Source: Sphingomonadales bacterium (lineage in GTDB: Bacteria; Pseudomonadota; Alphaproteobacteria; Sphingomonadales; Sphingomonadaceae). From it: 64,000 bases of DNA. How positions within the stretch are numbered: the stretch's first letter is position 1; each line of letters begins with the position of its first letter. Positions 25,257 to 33,949 of this stretch are shown piece after piece. The notes below the pieces were generated by a model. It had not been told where the DNA came from, searched no databases, and was given only the letters and a program-made list of their open reading frames with translations. The stretch lies in NCBI GenBank assembly GCA_017302615.1, contig JAFLDB010000008.1, positions 77,195 through 141,194 on the forward strand. Direction: 5' to 3'. The position numbers and the translations under genes were made by a program.

Positions 25257-25734
25257 CATTTTCATCGCCATGCTGCTGGGCATGCTGGCCGCTTGCGCCA
25301 CGGTTCCGGCCAAGCCGGCTTTCAACAAGCAGCAGGTGGCCGCCATGACCGAACTGGGGTTCGAGCCAGTGGGCGAGAATTACGAGCTCGACTTCAACGA
25401 CCGCGTCCTGTTCGAAGTGGACAAGAGCGACCTGCACCCCGAAGCCGCCGCTTCGCTCGGCAAGATTTCCACGGCCCTGCAGGCTGTCGGGATCAAGGGT
25501 GCCACCGTGGTCGGCCACACCGATTCGACCGGGGCGGACGATTACAACCTTGGCCTGTCACAGCGCCGCGCCGCCTCGGTCAAGGCGGGACTGGCCGCAT
25601 CGGGCATGGACCCGGCCCGGGTTCGCGCCGAAGGCCGGGGCGAGACTCAGCCGGTTGCCAGCAACGATACCGAGGAAGGCCGCGCCCAGAACCGCCGCGT
25701 GGTGGTCATCGTTTCGCCGGAAGACACGCAGTAA
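25249..25734 (+). CDS. YfiB-like OmpA-family lipoprotein
   Basis: A 161-residue lipoprotein. The signal peptide ends in a lipobox (LAAC, lipidated Cys at residue 16), and residues 50-160 are an OmpA peptidoglycan-binding domain with VVGHTDSTGADDYNLGLSQR, the RAASV helix and a C-terminal AQNRRVVV. Its start overlaps the end of the diguanylate cyclase by eight bases. In YfiBNR systems the outer-membrane lipoprotein YfiB sequesters YfiR and so switches on the cyclase. Position and domain fit that role. Taken alone it could be a Pal/OmpA-like structural lipoprotein, so the functional link rests on the gene order. Confidence 0.82.
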   Translation: MRNIFIAMLLGMLAACATVPAKPAFNKQQVAAMTELGFEPVGENYELDFNDRVLFEVDKSDLHPEAAASLGKISTALQAVGIKGATVVGHTDSTGADDYNLGLSQRRAASVKAGLAASGMDPARVRAEGRGETQPVASNDTEEGRAQNRRVVVIVSPEDTQ

Positions 25735-25777
25735 GCTTCAGGATTGCCCGCCGCGCTGACGGCCTTATGACCGCAGC

Positions 25778-28700
25778 ATGAGCGCAGCCTGGCAATTCTG
25801 GATCGATCGCGGCGGAACTTTCACCGATGTCGTGGCCCGCGCCCCCGATGGCGCGGTGCGCACAGCCAAGCTGTTGTCCGAAGATCCGGCGCGAAACGAG
25901 GATGCGGCGATTGCCGCTATCCGCCTGCTGACCGCAACGCCGGCCGGTCCGTTGCCGCCCTGCGCGGTGCGGATGGGCACCACGGTTGCCACCAATGCCC
26001 TGCTGGAACGCAAGGGCGAGCCAACGGTGCTGGCGATCACGCGCGGCTTTGGCGATGCCCTGACCATCGGCAGCCAGGAACGACCCGAACTGTTCGTGCG
26101 CGAAATCGTCTTGCCAAGGCCGCCCCACGCCCATGTGATCGAGGTCGACGAGCGGGTGACGGCCGAGGGCGAAGTGCTGCGAACGCTAGACGAGGAGGCC
26201 GCCACTGCCGCCTTTGCCGAAGCGGTGGCGGCAGGGTTCCGCTCGATCGCGATCGTCCTGCTGCACGGCTGGCAGCACAGCGCGCATGAGGCGCGGCTGG
26301 CGCAGCTGGCGCGGGAGGCCGGTTTTGCCCAGGTCTCGGTCAGCCATGAACTGGCCCCGCTGATCAAGCTGGTCCCGCGCGGGGATACCACGCTGGTCGA
26401 TGCTTACCTGTCCCCGGTGCTGCGGCGCTATGTCGACAATTTCACCGGGCAGCTCGGCGGGGCCGGGCAGGCGCTGTTCATGCAATCGAGCGGCGGGCTG
26501 ATCGATGGGGCGCGGTTCCACGGCAAGGACGCGATCCTCTCCGGCCCGGCAGGGGGGATTGTCGGCATGGCCCGCACTGCCGAAGCGAGCGGCGCGGACA
26601 AGGTGATCGGCTTCGACATGGGCGGCACGTCCACCGACGTGTCACACTATGCCGGGCATTACGAACGCGACAGCGAAACCCGCGTGGCCGGCGTGCGGAT
26701 CCGCACCCCGATGCTGCGGATCCACACCGTGGCGGCGGGCGGCGGATCGATATGCCGGTTCGATGCCGGGCGGCTGGTGGTCGGCCCGGAAAGCGCCGGG
26801 GCGGTGCCGGGTCCGGCCTGCTATCGCCGCGGCGGCCCGCTGACGGTGACCGATTGCAACGTCATGCTGGGCAAGCTGATCCCGGCGCATTTTCCCAGCC
26901 TGTTCGGCCCCAACGGCGATGAGCCGATCGACCGCGCCGTGGTGGCGGAAAAGTTCGGAGTGCTGGCCGACCAGATCGCCGCCGAAACCGGGCAACGGAT
27001 GCAGCCCGAGGAAATCGCCGAAGGCTTCGTGCGGATTGCCGTCGCCAACATGGCCCAGGCGATCCGCCAGATCAGCGTGGCGCGCGGGCATGATGTGACC
27101 AGCCATGCGCTGGCCTGCTTTGGCGGGGCGGGCGGGCAGCACGCCTGCCTGGTGGCCGATGCGCTGGGGATCGAAACGGTGCTGATCCATCCGCTGGCCG
27201 GGGTGCTTTCCGCCTATGGCATGGGCCTGGCCAGCGAATCCGCCGTGCGCGAGGCGAGCCTGGGCCTGCCGCTGGCGGCAGGGGTAGAGGCAGCGGTCGA
27301 AGCGCTGCGGGCGCGCCTGTCGGAGGAAGCCGAGACCCAGCTCGGCCAGACCCCAAGCCGGATCGCGGCCAGCCTGTTCATCCGCCCGCAGGCATCGGAA
27401 AACGCGATCGAACTGGCTCCCGGCCCAGCCGGGGAACTGGCCGAGGCCTTTGCCGCCGCCCACCGGGCCGAGTTCGGCTATGACGGCAGCGGCCCGCTGG
27501 TTGTCGACCGGGTGCGGGTGGAAGCGGTGCTGGAAGATGCCTCGGCCATCGGCCTGACCTGGCCCCTGCCGGAAGCGAGCGGGGACCCGCTGGAAGTGGC
27601 GTCATGCTGGATGGCGGGGGCGATGCGCCAGGTGCCGGTGTGGCACCGCTCGGCCCTTGCGGCGGGCTTCAGCGCCGCAGGTCCCTTGGTGGTGATCGAT
27701 GATCTGGCCACCACGGTGGTCGAACCGGGCTGGGCGCTGGGCGTCGATCCCGACGGCACCCTGCGCCTGATCCGTGCAGAAGCGCGGGCGCCGCGGGGTG
27801 AGGAGAGCATCGCAGCCGATCCGATCCGGCTCGAAGTGTTCAACGGCCTGTTCATGGGCATTGCCGAGGAAATGGGCTCGGCGCTGGCCCGCACCGCCAG
27901 CTCGGTCAACATCCGCGAGCGGCTCGATTTCTCCTGCGCGCTGTTCGATGCGGCGGGGCGGCTGGTGGCCAATGCGCCGCACATGCCGGTGCATCTGGGC
28001 TCGATGGGGGAAAGCGTGGCGCGGATCATCGCGGCGCGCGGGGAAGGGCGCGATGGCCGGGGCATCCGGCGCGGCGATGCCTATGTCCTCAACGCGCCCT
28101 ATGCCGGGGGCACCCACCTGCCGGATATCACCGTGGTCGCGCCGGTCTTCGTTGCCGGCGATGGCGACGCGCCCAGCTTTTATGTGGCCGCGCGCGGGCA
28201 CCATGCCGATGTTGGCGGGATCGCCCCGGGATCGATGCCGCCGACCAGCCGGACGATCGAGGAGGAAGGCGTCCTGCTCGACAACGTCCTGCTGGTTGAC
28301 GAGGGCCGGTTCTGCGAAGCGGAGCTGCGCGCGCTGCTGTGCAGCGGGCGCTGGCCGGCCCGCAATGTCGATCAGAACATCGGCGATCTTTCCGCCCAGG
28401 TCGCCGCTTGCCGGCGCGGGGCGGTGGGCCTGGAGGCGGCCTGCCGGGATCATGGCGCCGATGTAGTCCGGGCCTATATGGGCCACGTCCACGCCAACGC
28501 CGAAGAGGCGGTAAGACGCCTGATCGGGCGGCTGGAGGACGGCAGCTTCCGGCTGGAAATGGACAATGGCGCGGTAATTGCCGTGGCGGTCTCGGTTGAC
28601 CGGGCGGCGCGCCATGTCACGATCGACTTTGCCGGAACCAGCGCGCAGCTGCCGGGCAATTTCAACGCGCCGTTCAGCGTGGTCCGCGCCGCGGTAATGT

Positions 28701-29362
28701 ATGTGCTGCGGACCATGATCGACGATCCGATCCCGATGAACGAGGGCTGCCTGGCCCCGGTAACGATCCGGGTGCCGGATGGCTCGATGCTATGCCCACG
28801 CTATCCCGCCGCCGTCGTCGCCGGCAATGTCGAGACCAGCCAGGCGGTGACCGATGCCCTGTTCGGGGCCTTCGGCGCGATGGCCGCCAGCCAGGGGACG
28901 ATGAACAATTTCACCTTCGGCAACGCGCGCTACCAGTATTACGAAACCATCGCCGGGGGATCGGGTGCCGGGCCGGGCTTTGCCGGGGGCAGCGCGGTGC
29001 AGACCCACATGACCAACAGCCGCCTGACCGATCCCGAGGTGCTGGAAAGCCGCTTTCCGGTGATGGTGGAAGAGTTCCGCATCCGCACCGGATCGGGCGG
29101 GTCGGGCCGCTGGCCGGGCGGCGATGGGGCGGTCCGCAAGATCCGCTTCCGCGAAGCGATGGAGGCGGGGATCCTGTCCGGCCGGCGCCTGACCCGCCCG
29201 TTCGGCCTGGCCGGCGGCAGCGATGCCTTGCCCGGAATCACCTGGGTCGAGCGAACCTCAGGCGAGGTTGAGGTTCTTGATTCCACCGCCGGGGTGACAA
29301 TGGCTCCGGGCGATGCCATCGTGATCGAGACACCGGGCGGGGGAGGATACGGCGCGCCATGA
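25778..29362 (+). CDS. oplA: ATP-dependent 5-oxoprolinase (fused HyuA-HyuB)
   Basis: A 1194-residue protein in which the hydantoinase A (residues about 5-660) and hydantoinase B (about 680-1190) domains are fused, the architecture of ATP-hydrolysing 5-oxoprolinase. The A half shows the nucleotide motifs [11 protein letters not shown] at the N terminus and [16 protein letters not shown]. The B half shows [20 protein letters not shown] and [16 protein letters not shown]. The reaction opens 5-oxo-L-proline (pyroglutamate) to L-glutamate using ATP. The last codon overlaps the next start (ATGA), leading into DUF969, DUF979 and DUF2891 genes, which suggests a dedicated pyroglutamate uptake and use operon. 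An N-methylhydantoinase function is the alternative. Confidence 0.9.
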   Translation: MSAAWQFWIDRGGTFTDVVARAPDGAVRTAKLLSEDPARNEDAAIAAIRLLTATPAGPLPPCAVRMGTTVATNALLERKGEPTVLAITRGFGDALTIGSQERPELFVREIVLPRPPHAHVIEVDERVTAEGEVLRTLDEEAATAAFAEAVAAGFRSIAIVLLHGWQHSAHEARLAQLAREAGFAQVSVSHELAPLIKLVPRGDTTLVDAYLSPVLRRYVDNFTGQLGGAGQALFMQSSGGLIDGARFHGKDAILSGPAGGIVGMARTAEASGADKVIGFDMGGTSTDVSHYAGHYERDSETRVAGVRIRTPMLRIHTVAAGGGSICRFDAGRLVVGPESAGAVPGPACYRRGGPLTVTDCNVMLGKLIPAHFPSLFGPNGDEPIDRAVVAEKFGVLADQIAAETGQRMQPEEIAEGFVRIAVANMAQAIRQISVARGHDVTSHALACFGGAGGQHACLVADALGIETVLIHPLAGVLSAYGMGLASESAVREASLGLPLAAGVEAAVEALRARLSEEAETQLGQTPSRIAASLFIRPQASENAIELAPGPAGELAEAFAAAHRAEFGYDGSGPLVVDRVRVEAVLEDASAIGLTWPLPEASGDPLEVASCWMAGAMRQVPVWHRSALAAGFSAAGPLVVIDDLATTVVEPGWALGVDPDGTLRLIRAEARAPRGEESIAADPIRLEVFNGLFMGIAEEMGSALARTASSVNIRERLDFSCALFDAAGRLVANAPHMPVHLGSMGESVARIIAARGEGRDGRGIRRGDAYVLNAPYAGGTHLPDITVVAPVFVAGDGDAPSFYVAARGHHADVGGIAPGSMPPTSRTIEEEGVLLDNVLLVDEGRFCEAELRALLCSGRWPARNVDQNIGDLSAQVAACRRGAVGLEAACRDHGADVVRAYMGHVHANAEEAVRRLIGRLEDGSFRLEMDNGAVIAVAVSVDRAARHVTIDFAGTSAQLPGNFNAPFSVVRAAVMYVLRTMIDDPIPMNEGCLAPVTIRVPDGSMLCPRYPAAVVAGNVETSQAVTDALFGAFGAMAASQGTMNNFTFGNARYQYYETIAGGSGAGPGFAGGSAVQTHMTNSRLTDPEVLESRFPVMVEEFRIRTGSGGSGRWPGGDGAVRKIRFREAMEAGILSGRRLTRPFGLAGGSDALPGITWVERTSGEVEVLDSTAGVTMAPGDAIVIETPGGGGYGAP

Positions 29363-30006
29363 ATTATTGGGTTCTCGCCGGAATCGCGGTGATGATTGCG
29401 GGTTTCACCCTGCGCCTCAACGCGCTGGTGGTGGTCGTGCTGGCAGCCCTGGCGACGGGCCTCGCCGCCGGACTTGAGCTGGTTGCGATCGTGTCGGCCT
29501 TCGGCAAGGCCTTCAACGATACCCGCTATGTCAGTGTGGTCTGGATCGTCCTGCCGGTGATCGGGCTGATGGAGCGGCACGGCCTGCAGGAACGCGCCCG
29601 CGCGCTGATCGAGGGGCTGAAGGGCGCAACCCTGCCGCGCCTGCTGACCGGCTATCTGCTGCTGCGTCAGGTCACTTCGGCCATGGGTCTTACTTCGATC
29701 GCCGGCCATGCCCAGACCGTGCGCCCGCTGCTGGCGCCGATGGCCGAAGCCGCGGCCAGGCCAAAGGACGAAGCCGAGGCCGAGCGGGTCAAGGCCATGG
29801 CCGCCGGGACCGACAATGTCGGCCTGTTCTTTGGCGAGGACATTTTCATCGCGATCGGATCGATCCTGCTGATGAAAGGCTTCATGGAGCAGAACGGGAT
29901 CATTCTGCAGCCGCTCGAGCTGTCGGTCTGGGCAATCCCGACCGCCTTTGCCGCCTTTGCCATCCATGGCCTGCGCATCTGGCTGATGGGGAGGGCAAGG
30001 GCATGA
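29359..30006 (+). CDS. DUF969 membrane protein
   Basis: A 215-residue inner-membrane protein of the DUF969 family, recognised from VVVVLAALATGLAAGLE, WIVLPVIGLMERHGLQERA, LLRQVTSAMGLTSIAGHAQTVRPLLAPMAEAAA and the C-terminal hydrophobic block. About five membrane segments are visible. It overlaps both neighbours by four bases (ATGA), the next being DUF979. DUF969 and DUF979 are always found together and look like two halves of a permease. I recall the pair beside pyroglutamyl-peptidase genes in Gram-positive bacteria. Linked here to 5-oxoprolinase, the pair is a good candidate for a 5-oxoproline transporter, which is inference. Confidence 0.85.
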   Translation: MNYWVLAGIAVMIAGFTLRLNALVVVVLAALATGLAAGLELVAIVSAFGKAFNDTRYVSVVWIVLPVIGLMERHGLQERARALIEGLKGATLPRLLTGYLLLRQVTSAMGLTSIAGHAQTVRPLLAPMAEAAARPKDEAEAERVKAMAAGTDNVGLFFGEDIFIAIGSILLMKGFMEQNGIILQPLELSVWAIPTAFAAFAIHGLRIWLMGRARA

Positions 30007-30938
30007 TCGGCCTCGCCCACGTCTACATTCTGGCGGGGATTGCCTTTGCCGCCTTCGCGCTGCTTTCGGCCGGCGATGCCAGCAATCCGAAGCGGTGGGG
30101 CAATGCCGCTTTCTGGGGGCTGCTTGCCCTGTCCATGCTGGCCGGGGACCAGCTGGGCGATTTCGCCAACGGCCTGCTCGTCCTGGCGCTGGTCGCGATT
30201 GCCGGCTTCGGCGGGCTGGGCCGGGGCGAGCAGCGCGGCTCGGCCGAAGCGCGCGCCGCCGGGGCCGCGCGCCACGGCAACCGCCTGTTCCTGCTCGCGC
30301 TGGTCATCCCGGCCGTGGCTCTGGCCGGAACCTTCGGTTTCAAGGCCGTGCCGTGGCTGGTCGATCCCAAGAACGTCACGCTGGTCAGCCTTGCGCTGGG
30401 CGCGCTGCTGGCGCTGGTGCTCGGCATGACCTGGCTGAAGGCAACTCCAGCCGAGCCCTTGCATGAAGGTCGCCGGCTGATGGATTCGGTCGGTTGGGCG
30501 GCGATCCTGCCGCAGATGCTGGCCAGCCTCGGCGCGGTCTTCGCGCTGGCCGGGGTCGGCCAGGTAGTCGGTGATCTGATGAGCGCGGTGATCCCCGATG
30601 GCAGCCGCCTGGCCGCCGTGATCGCCTATGGCCTCGGCATGGCGCTGTTCACCATGGTGATGGGCAATGCCTTTGCCGCCTTCCCGGTGATGACCGCCGC
30701 AATCGGCCTGCCGCTGCTGATCCACCAGTACCACGGCGATCCCGCGGTGGTCGCCGCGATCGGCATGCTGGCCGGCTTCTGCGGCACGCTGATGACCCCG
30801 ATGGCCGCCAACTTCAACGTGGTCCCGGCCGCCCTGCTCGAACTGAAAGACCGCAACGCCGTGGTGAAAGCGCAGATCCCCACCGCTCTGCCGCTCCTCG
30901 CCGTTAACATCGCCCTGATCTGGTTCCTGGCCTTCTGA
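30003..30938 (+). CDS. DUF979 membrane protein
   Basis: A 311-residue polytopic inner-membrane protein of the DUF979 family, with about nine hydrophobic segments. Family-typical stretches are ASNPKRWGNAAFWGLLALSM near the N terminus and LMTPMAANFNVVPAALLELK near the C terminus. A polar loop rich in basic residues follows the third segment. It starts inside the stop of the DUF969 gene and its own stop overlaps the DUF2891 start (TGATG), so all are translated as a unit. It probably forms the larger subunit of a permease with DUF969. The substrate is proposed to be 5-oxoproline from the operon context alone. Confidence 0.85.
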   Translation: MIGLAHVYILAGIAFAAFALLSAGDASNPKRWGNAAFWGLLALSMLAGDQLGDFANGLLVLALVAIAGFGGLGRGEQRGSAEARAAGAARHGNRLFLLALVIPAVALAGTFGFKAVPWLVDPKNVTLVSLALGALLALVLGMTWLKATPAEPLHEGRRLMDSVGWAAILPQMLASLGAVFALAGVGQVVGDLMSAVIPDGSRLAAVIAYGLGMALFTMVMGNAFAAFPVMTAAIGLPLLIHQYHGDPAVVAAIGMLAGFCGTLMTPMAANFNVVPAALLELKDRNAVVKAQIPTALPLLAVNIALIWFLAF

Positions 30939-31927
30939 TGCAGCTCACCCCCCAAATCGCCGCGCGGTTCATGGCGCTGACCAGTGGTCACCTGACCCGC
31001 GAATACCCGCACAAGCTCGATCACGTGATGGATGGCCCGGCCGATGTACTGGCCCCATCGGTGCTGCACCCGATCTTTCACGGCAGCTTCGATTGGCATT
31101 CCTGCGTCCACGGCTGGTGGCAGGTGCTGCGCCTGGCCCGGCTCTATCCCGATCTCCCCGAAGCGGAGCAGGTGCGTGCGCTCGCCGCGCGGATGCTGAC
31201 GGCAGAGAATTTCGCCGCCGAATGCGCCTATCTCGACCGACCGTCATCGCGCGGGTTCGAGCGGCCCTATGGCTGGGCCTGGGCGCTGGCGCTCCACGGT
31301 GAAATGGTTCGTCACGATGCGCCATGGGCGCGCCGCGCCGATGCCTTCGCCCGGGCTTTTGCCGACCGGTTTGCAGCCTTCCTGCCGCTCCAGACCTATC
31401 CGATCCGGACCGGCACCCATTTCAACAGCGCCTTCGCCATGGTCTTGGCGCGTGACTGGGCCTCAGAGCACGATCCTGATCTGGCCGAGCTGATCGCCCG
31501 CCGCGCGCAGGACTGGTTTGCCAATGACCGCGCCGCCCAGGCCTGGGAGCCGGGCGGCGACGAGTTCCTCTCTGGCACGCTGTGCGAGGCCCTGCTGATG
31601 AGCCGCGTGCTGGGCGCGGATTTCCCCGGCTGGTTCGATGCCTTCCTGCCCGATGTCGCGGCGGGCCAGCCGGCCACCCTGTTCACCCCCGCCACGGTCA
31701 GCGATCGCAGCGACGGCAAGATCGCCCACCTCGACGGCCTCAACCTCAGCCGGGCCTGGTGCTGGCGAGGAATCGCGCAGGCCCTCGGCCCGAACCACCC
31801 GGCCAGCGCCATCGCAAGGGCCACCGCCGAAACGCACCTGACCGCCGCCCTGCCGCACGTGGCAGGCGACTATATGGGCGAACACTGGCTCGCCAGCTTC
31901 GCCCTGCTGGCGCTCGAAAGCGCCTGA
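30938..31927 (+). CDS. DUF2891 family protein
   Basis: A 329-residue soluble protein of the DUF2891 family, recognised by HPIFHGSFDWHSCVHGWWQVLRL near residues 47-69 (GSFDWHSCVHG core) and by GWAWALALHGE around 110. The many Trp and His residues and the alpha/alpha-barrel-like pattern suggest a carbohydrate- or peptide-modifying fold, but no catalytic role is established to my knowledge. Its ATG overlaps the stop of DUF979, making it the fourth and last gene of the 5-oxoprolinase operon. No signal peptide is visible, so it acts in the cytoplasm. A function in pyroglutamate handling is inferred from linkage. Confidence 0.8.
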   Translation: MQLTPQIAARFMALTSGHLTREYPHKLDHVMDGPADVLAPSVLHPIFHGSFDWHSCVHGWWQVLRLARLYPDLPEAEQVRALAARMLTAENFAAECAYLDRPSSRGFERPYGWAWALALHGEMVRHDAPWARRADAFARAFADRFAAFLPLQTYPIRTGTHFNSAFAMVLARDWASEHDPDLAELIARRAQDWFANDRAAQAWEPGGDEFLSGTLCEALLMSRVLGADFPGWFDAFLPDVAAGQPATLFTPATVSDRSDGKIAHLDGLNLSRAWCWRGIAQALGPNHPASAIARATAETHLTAALPHVAGDYMGEHWLASFALLALESA

Positions 31928-31939
31928 TTTAGGGGAAAA

Positions 31940-32026
31940 TGGTGCCCAGAAGAGGACTCGAACCTCCACGCCGTTTCCAGCGCCGCCACCTGAAGACGGT
32001 GCGTCTACCAATTCCGCCATCTGGGC
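31940..32026 (-). tRNA. tRNA-Leu (CAG)
   Basis: The minus strand folds as a class II tRNA with acceptor GCCCAGA / TCTGGGC, D-arm GGCGGAATTGGTAGACGC and anticodon loop TTCAGGT closed by a five-pair stem. A variable arm (GGCGCTGGAAACGGCGT) and T-arm GGTTCGAGTCC follow. The anticodon CAG is the complement of 31990-31992. The discriminator is A and the CCA end is encoded. A TTGACA box on the minus strand (complement of 32094-32099) about 70 bp upstream is a plausible -35. A short T-run follows the CCA. Confidence 0.95.
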
Positions 32027-32203
32027 ACGGAGCAGATGGCCAAGTCGCCAGCTGCCGGGTAGGAGCGCGCCACTAGCCGGGGGCATGGGGGGCTGTCAAC
32101 GCCTGTTTGACGCCTTCTGCAACAAAACGGCTTGCCCCGGCGCGGCGGCTCTGAAACCTTGGGATCGACGGGGCCGGGCGAGTCCCGCTGATGGAGGATT
32201 GCC

Positions 32204-33934
32204 GTGGCACAGTTTGACCTGATCATCCGCAATGGAACGATCCACGATGGCACCGGCGCGCCCGGGCGGGTGGGCGATGTCGCGGTGAAGGATGGGCGAA
32301 TCGTCGCGCTCGGCACGGTCGAGGGCGATGCCGCGCAGGAAATCGACGCGACCGGCCGCATCGTCACCCCGGGCTTCGTTGATGTGCACACCCATTTCGA
32401 TGGCCAGGTCACCTGGGAAAGCCGCCTTTCGCCCTCTTCGGGCCACGGCGTCACCACGGTGGTGATGGGCAATTGCGGGGTCGGCTTTGCGCCCTGCCGC
32501 CCGGATCAGCGCGAAACCCTGGTCAAGCTTATGGAGGGGATCGAGGACATTCCCGAAGTGGTCATGGTGGAAGGCCTGCCGTGGAACTGGGAAACCTTCC
32601 CCGAATATCTGGATGCGCTGGAGCAGCGGCAGCTCGATATCGATGTCGCCGCGCAGATCCCGCATTCGGCGCTGCGGGTCTATGTGATGGGCGAGCGCGC
32701 GGCGCGGAAAGAGCCGCCCACTGCCGAGGATCTGGCGGCGATGCGTGCGCTGGTGGCCGAAGGGATCAAGGCCGGAGCGTTCGGCGTCACCACATCGCGC
32801 AATGTCATGCACCGCACCAGGGCCGGGGACCTGGCGCCCAGTCTCTATTCCGACGTCGATGAGCTGTGTGCGCTGGCCGAGGGGCTTAACGATGCGGATG
32901 GCGGCGTGTTCCAGATCATTCCCGCCCCGGCGGAACCGGCGGAGGTGGAATTCCCGATCCTGCGCGAAGTGGCTGAAAAGTCCGGCCGGCCGATTTCCTT
33001 CACCCTGCTCGACGTGCCGGGCCAGCCGGGCGAGGGCTGGCGTCATCACCTGGCCGGGCTGGAGCAGGCCGCGCGCGATGGGCTGACCATGCGCGGGCAG
33101 GTCGCGCCGCGCCCGGTGGGCATGTTTTTCGGGCTGGACCTGTCGCTGCACCATTTCAGCAGCCACCCCAGCTACAAGGCGATTGCCCACTTGCCGCTGG
33201 CCGAGCGGGTGGCGAAGATGCGTGAGCCTGAATTCCGGGCCAAGCTGCTGGCTGAACAGCCGGAGGATACCAATCCGACCACGCTGATGCTGATCGCCGC
33301 TTTCCGGGGGGCCTATCAGTGGGACGATGCCCCCAATTACGAGCCGCATCGCGACGACCGGGTCGATGCCCGGGCAGAGGCGGCCGGGCAGTCGCTGGAT
33401 GAATATGCCTATGACGCGCTGCTGCAGCACGATGGCCGCGCGGTGTTCTATCTGCCCGCGGCAAACTATACTGAGGGCAATCTGAAATCGGTGCGGACCA
33501 TGCTGGGCCATCCCAACACGCTGATGGCGCTGGCCGATGGCGGGGCGCATTACGGCCTGATCTGCGATGCCAGCTTCCCGACCTTCTTCCTGCAGCGCTG
33601 GGTCCGCGATGCAACGCCGGAAGAAGCTATCGACCTGCCCGATGCGATTGCCGAACTGACCGGCAATGCCGCCGCACTGGTCGGCCTGACCGACCGGGGG
33701 CGGATCGCGGTGGGGATGAAGGCCGATCTCAACGTGATCGATCTCGATGCGCTGAAACTGCATGTGCCGACGATCGAATACGACCTTCCGGCGGGCGGCA
33801 AGCGGATGCACCAGCGCGCCGACGGGATCGAGGCGACGATCGTCTCTGGCCAGGTGACCTATCGCCATGGCCAGCACACCGGCGCACTGCCGGGCCGGCT
33901 GGTGCGGCGCGGGGAGCTGGCCGAAGCGGCCTGA
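32204..33934 (+). CDS. D-aminoacylase-type amidohydrolase (amidohydrolase family 3)
   Basis: A 576-residue metal-dependent hydrolase of the N-acyl-D-amino-acid deacylase / amidohydrolase-3 group. The N-terminal beta domain begins FDLIIRNGTIHDGTG. The first metal motif is DVHTHFDGQVTW near residue 64, followed by GHGVTTVVMGNCGVGFAP. The C-terminal domain holds LADGGAHYG, a metal/aspartate motif, and GRIAVGMKADLNVIDLD. Family members hydrolyse N-acyl-D-amino acids or cyclic ureides. TGGAGG lies about nine bases before the ATG. It is a single gene beside the tRNA, not part of the 5-oxoprolinase operon. The C-terminal EYDLPAGGKRMHQRADGIEA is common to the group. Confidence 0.88.
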   Translation: MAQFDLIIRNGTIHDGTGAPGRVGDVAVKDGRIVALGTVEGDAAQEIDATGRIVTPGFVDVHTHFDGQVTWESRLSPSSGHGVTTVVMGNCGVGFAPCRPDQRETLVKLMEGIEDIPEVVMVEGLPWNWETFPEYLDALEQRQLDIDVAAQIPHSALRVYVMGERAARKEPPTAEDLAAMRALVAEGIKAGAFGVTTSRNVMHRTRAGDLAPSLYSDVDELCALAEGLNDADGGVFQIIPAPAEPAEVEFPILREVAEKSGRPISFTLLDVPGQPGEGWRHHLAGLEQAARDGLTMRGQVAPRPVGMFFGLDLSLHHFSSHPSYKAIAHLPLAERVAKMREPEFRAKLLAEQPEDTNPTTLMLIAAFRGAYQWDDAPNYEPHRDDRVDARAEAAGQSLDEYAYDALLQHDGRAVFYLPAANYTEGNLKSVRTMLGHPNTLMALADGGAHYGLICDASFPTFFLQRWVRDATPEEAIDLPDAIAELTGNAAALVGLTDRGRIAVGMKADLNVIDLDALKLHVPTIEYDLPAGGKRMHQRADGIEATIVSGQVTYRHGQHTGALPGRLVRRGELAEAA

Positions 33935-33949
33935 GCTGTCCGTCCCTGA

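Noticed and set aside
31940..32099. tRNA-Leu as an integration site for an island
   Set aside because: No integrase gene and no direct repeat of the tRNA 3' end were seen nearby; both flanks look like core genes.
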